A stretch of DNA of 39,361 bases from Actinomadura sp. HBU206391 (GTDB lineage Bacteria > Actinomycetota > Actinomycetes > Streptosporangiales > Streptosporangiaceae), in NCBI RefSeq assembly GCF_014323665.1, contig NZ_JABVEB010000051.1, positions 1 through 39,361 on the forward strand. Direction: 5' to 3'. The notes beneath the pieces are model-generated. The model was not told the DNA's origin. It was given only the letters and a program-made list of their open reading frames with translations, and did not search any database. Positions 38,966-39,361 of the stretch are shown piece after piece (position 1 is the stretch's first letter; every line of letters begins with the position of its first letter). The translations under genes and the position numbers were made by a program.

Positions 38966-39361
38966 AATCGCCCTGCCGCCGGGCGGGCCACGGCGCGGCC
39001 GTCGATGACGGCGGGTGCCGGTGTCCGGCCGGACGCGCCGCCGCTGTCGAGCAGCCGCGCCAGCGGCAGGGTGGCCGCGCCGACCGCGACCGCCTCCGGG
39101 CCCAGGTGGCAGAGCTCGATGGAGGTCTGCGCGAAGGGCCGGCGCAGCGCGTACTCCGACGCGGCGTCTCGTACCCGGCCGAGAATGCGGCCGCCGAGCA
39201 TCAGGCCGGCCCAGCCGCCAATGATGATCTTCTCCGGATTGAAGAGATTGATCAGGTCGGCGATGCCCGCGCCCAGATAGGTCGCGGTCTCCTCGAGCAC
39301 GCCGCGCGCGGCCGGTGAGGAGTCGGAGAGCACGCGGGCGAGCGCCGACTCCTCGTCGGCG
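38959..39361 (-). CDS. ROK-family protein, C-terminal part (5' end cut by window)
   Basis: The leftward frame continues to the right edge without a start. The visible 133 residues show the ROK C-terminal region: AARGVLEETATYLGAGIADLINLFNPEKIIIGGWAGLML, with the FNPE.I..GG motif seen in NagC/XylR-type repressors and sugar kinases. It then ends in an Arg-rich tail (ARPAAGRLR). The N-terminal part that would tell a repressor (winged helix) from a kinase is outside the window. The stop overlaps the inverted repeat at 38942-38965. Confidence 0.88.
   Translation of the reverse strand, partial: ADEESALARVLSDSSPAARGVLEETATYLGAGIADLINLFNPEKIIIGGWAGLMLGGRILGRVRDAASEYALRRPFAQTSIELCHLGPEAVAVGAATLPLARLLDSGGASGRTPAPAVIDGRAVARPAAGRLR

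Noticed and set aside
1..39361. CRISPR arrays, tRNA or rRNA genes, prophage or transposase genes
   Set aside because: I looked for regularly spaced repeats, cloverleaf-like 3' ends and transposase or integrase motifs and saw none that I could support; short or divergent RNA genes could have been missed without a covariance search.

Overview
The window is very GC-rich, with coding sequence showing G/C-dominated third codon positions, frequent GTG starts and strong AGGAGG-like ribosome sites. It contains families typical of filamentous actinomycetes: an XRE(DUF5753)/DUF397/RsbW-like trio, an F420-type luciferase-like oxidoreductase and GAP1/double-GTPase proteins. A member of the Streptosporangiales or a close relative is the best guess; no rRNA or other taxonomic marker is present, so this is inference.

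Region 1 (1-17.7 kb) is a plant-polysaccharide sugar island. It holds a secreted GH2 beta-galactosidase with an inserted LamG module (cut by the left edge), a GH51 alpha-L-arabinofuranosidase, a GntR/FCD regulator, an enolase-superfamily acid-sugar dehydratase, a zinc alcohol dehydrogenase, and a divergent pair of regulons around an IclR regulator. On one side of the IclR gene is an SMP-30 lactonase. On the other is a leftward run: U32-like protein, secreted aldose 1-epimerase, sugar-binding lipoprotein, permease, ATPase. The enzymes fit release of galactose/arabinose followed by oxidation, lactone opening and dehydration; no kinase or aldolase is in view. Operator-like palindromes for the GntR and IclR proteins can be read in the intergenic DNA. 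An LLM oxidoreductase, an HD-domain phosphohydrolase and an SGNH hydrolase sit inside the island.

Region 2 (17.7-29.0 kb) is the most interesting part. After a leftward ACT-domain gene comes a tight rightward six-gene block: GrpE-like, Hsp70-like (short), a large helical plus fibronectin-III-like protein, a zinc-ribbon GTPase, a GAP1-like protein, and a membrane-anchored zinc-ribbon GTPase. The gene spacing (a few bases between the last four genes) implies one co-expressed system. It resembles the GTPase-centred predicted conflict/signalling systems of multicellular bacteria. The third gene lacks an acceptable start codon at the point where its coding signal begins.

Region 3 (29.0-34.7 kb) is a lower-GC, rearranged accessory stretch. 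It contains a toxin-like single-pass protein with a duplicated C-terminal cassette, a methyltransferase 5' fragment, two tiny high-GC3 ORFs coupled to a sulfotransferase, a signal-peptide fragment, a 5'-truncated sugar dehydrogenase and a secreted crystallin-like (I36-type) protein.

Region 4 (34.7-39.4 kb) returns to ordinary genes: an aldo-keto reductase with a strong terminator, the DUF397/XRE/ATPase regulatory trio, a secreted alpha/beta hydrolase, a perfect 24-bp inverted repeat, and the C-terminal part of a ROK protein leaving the right edge.
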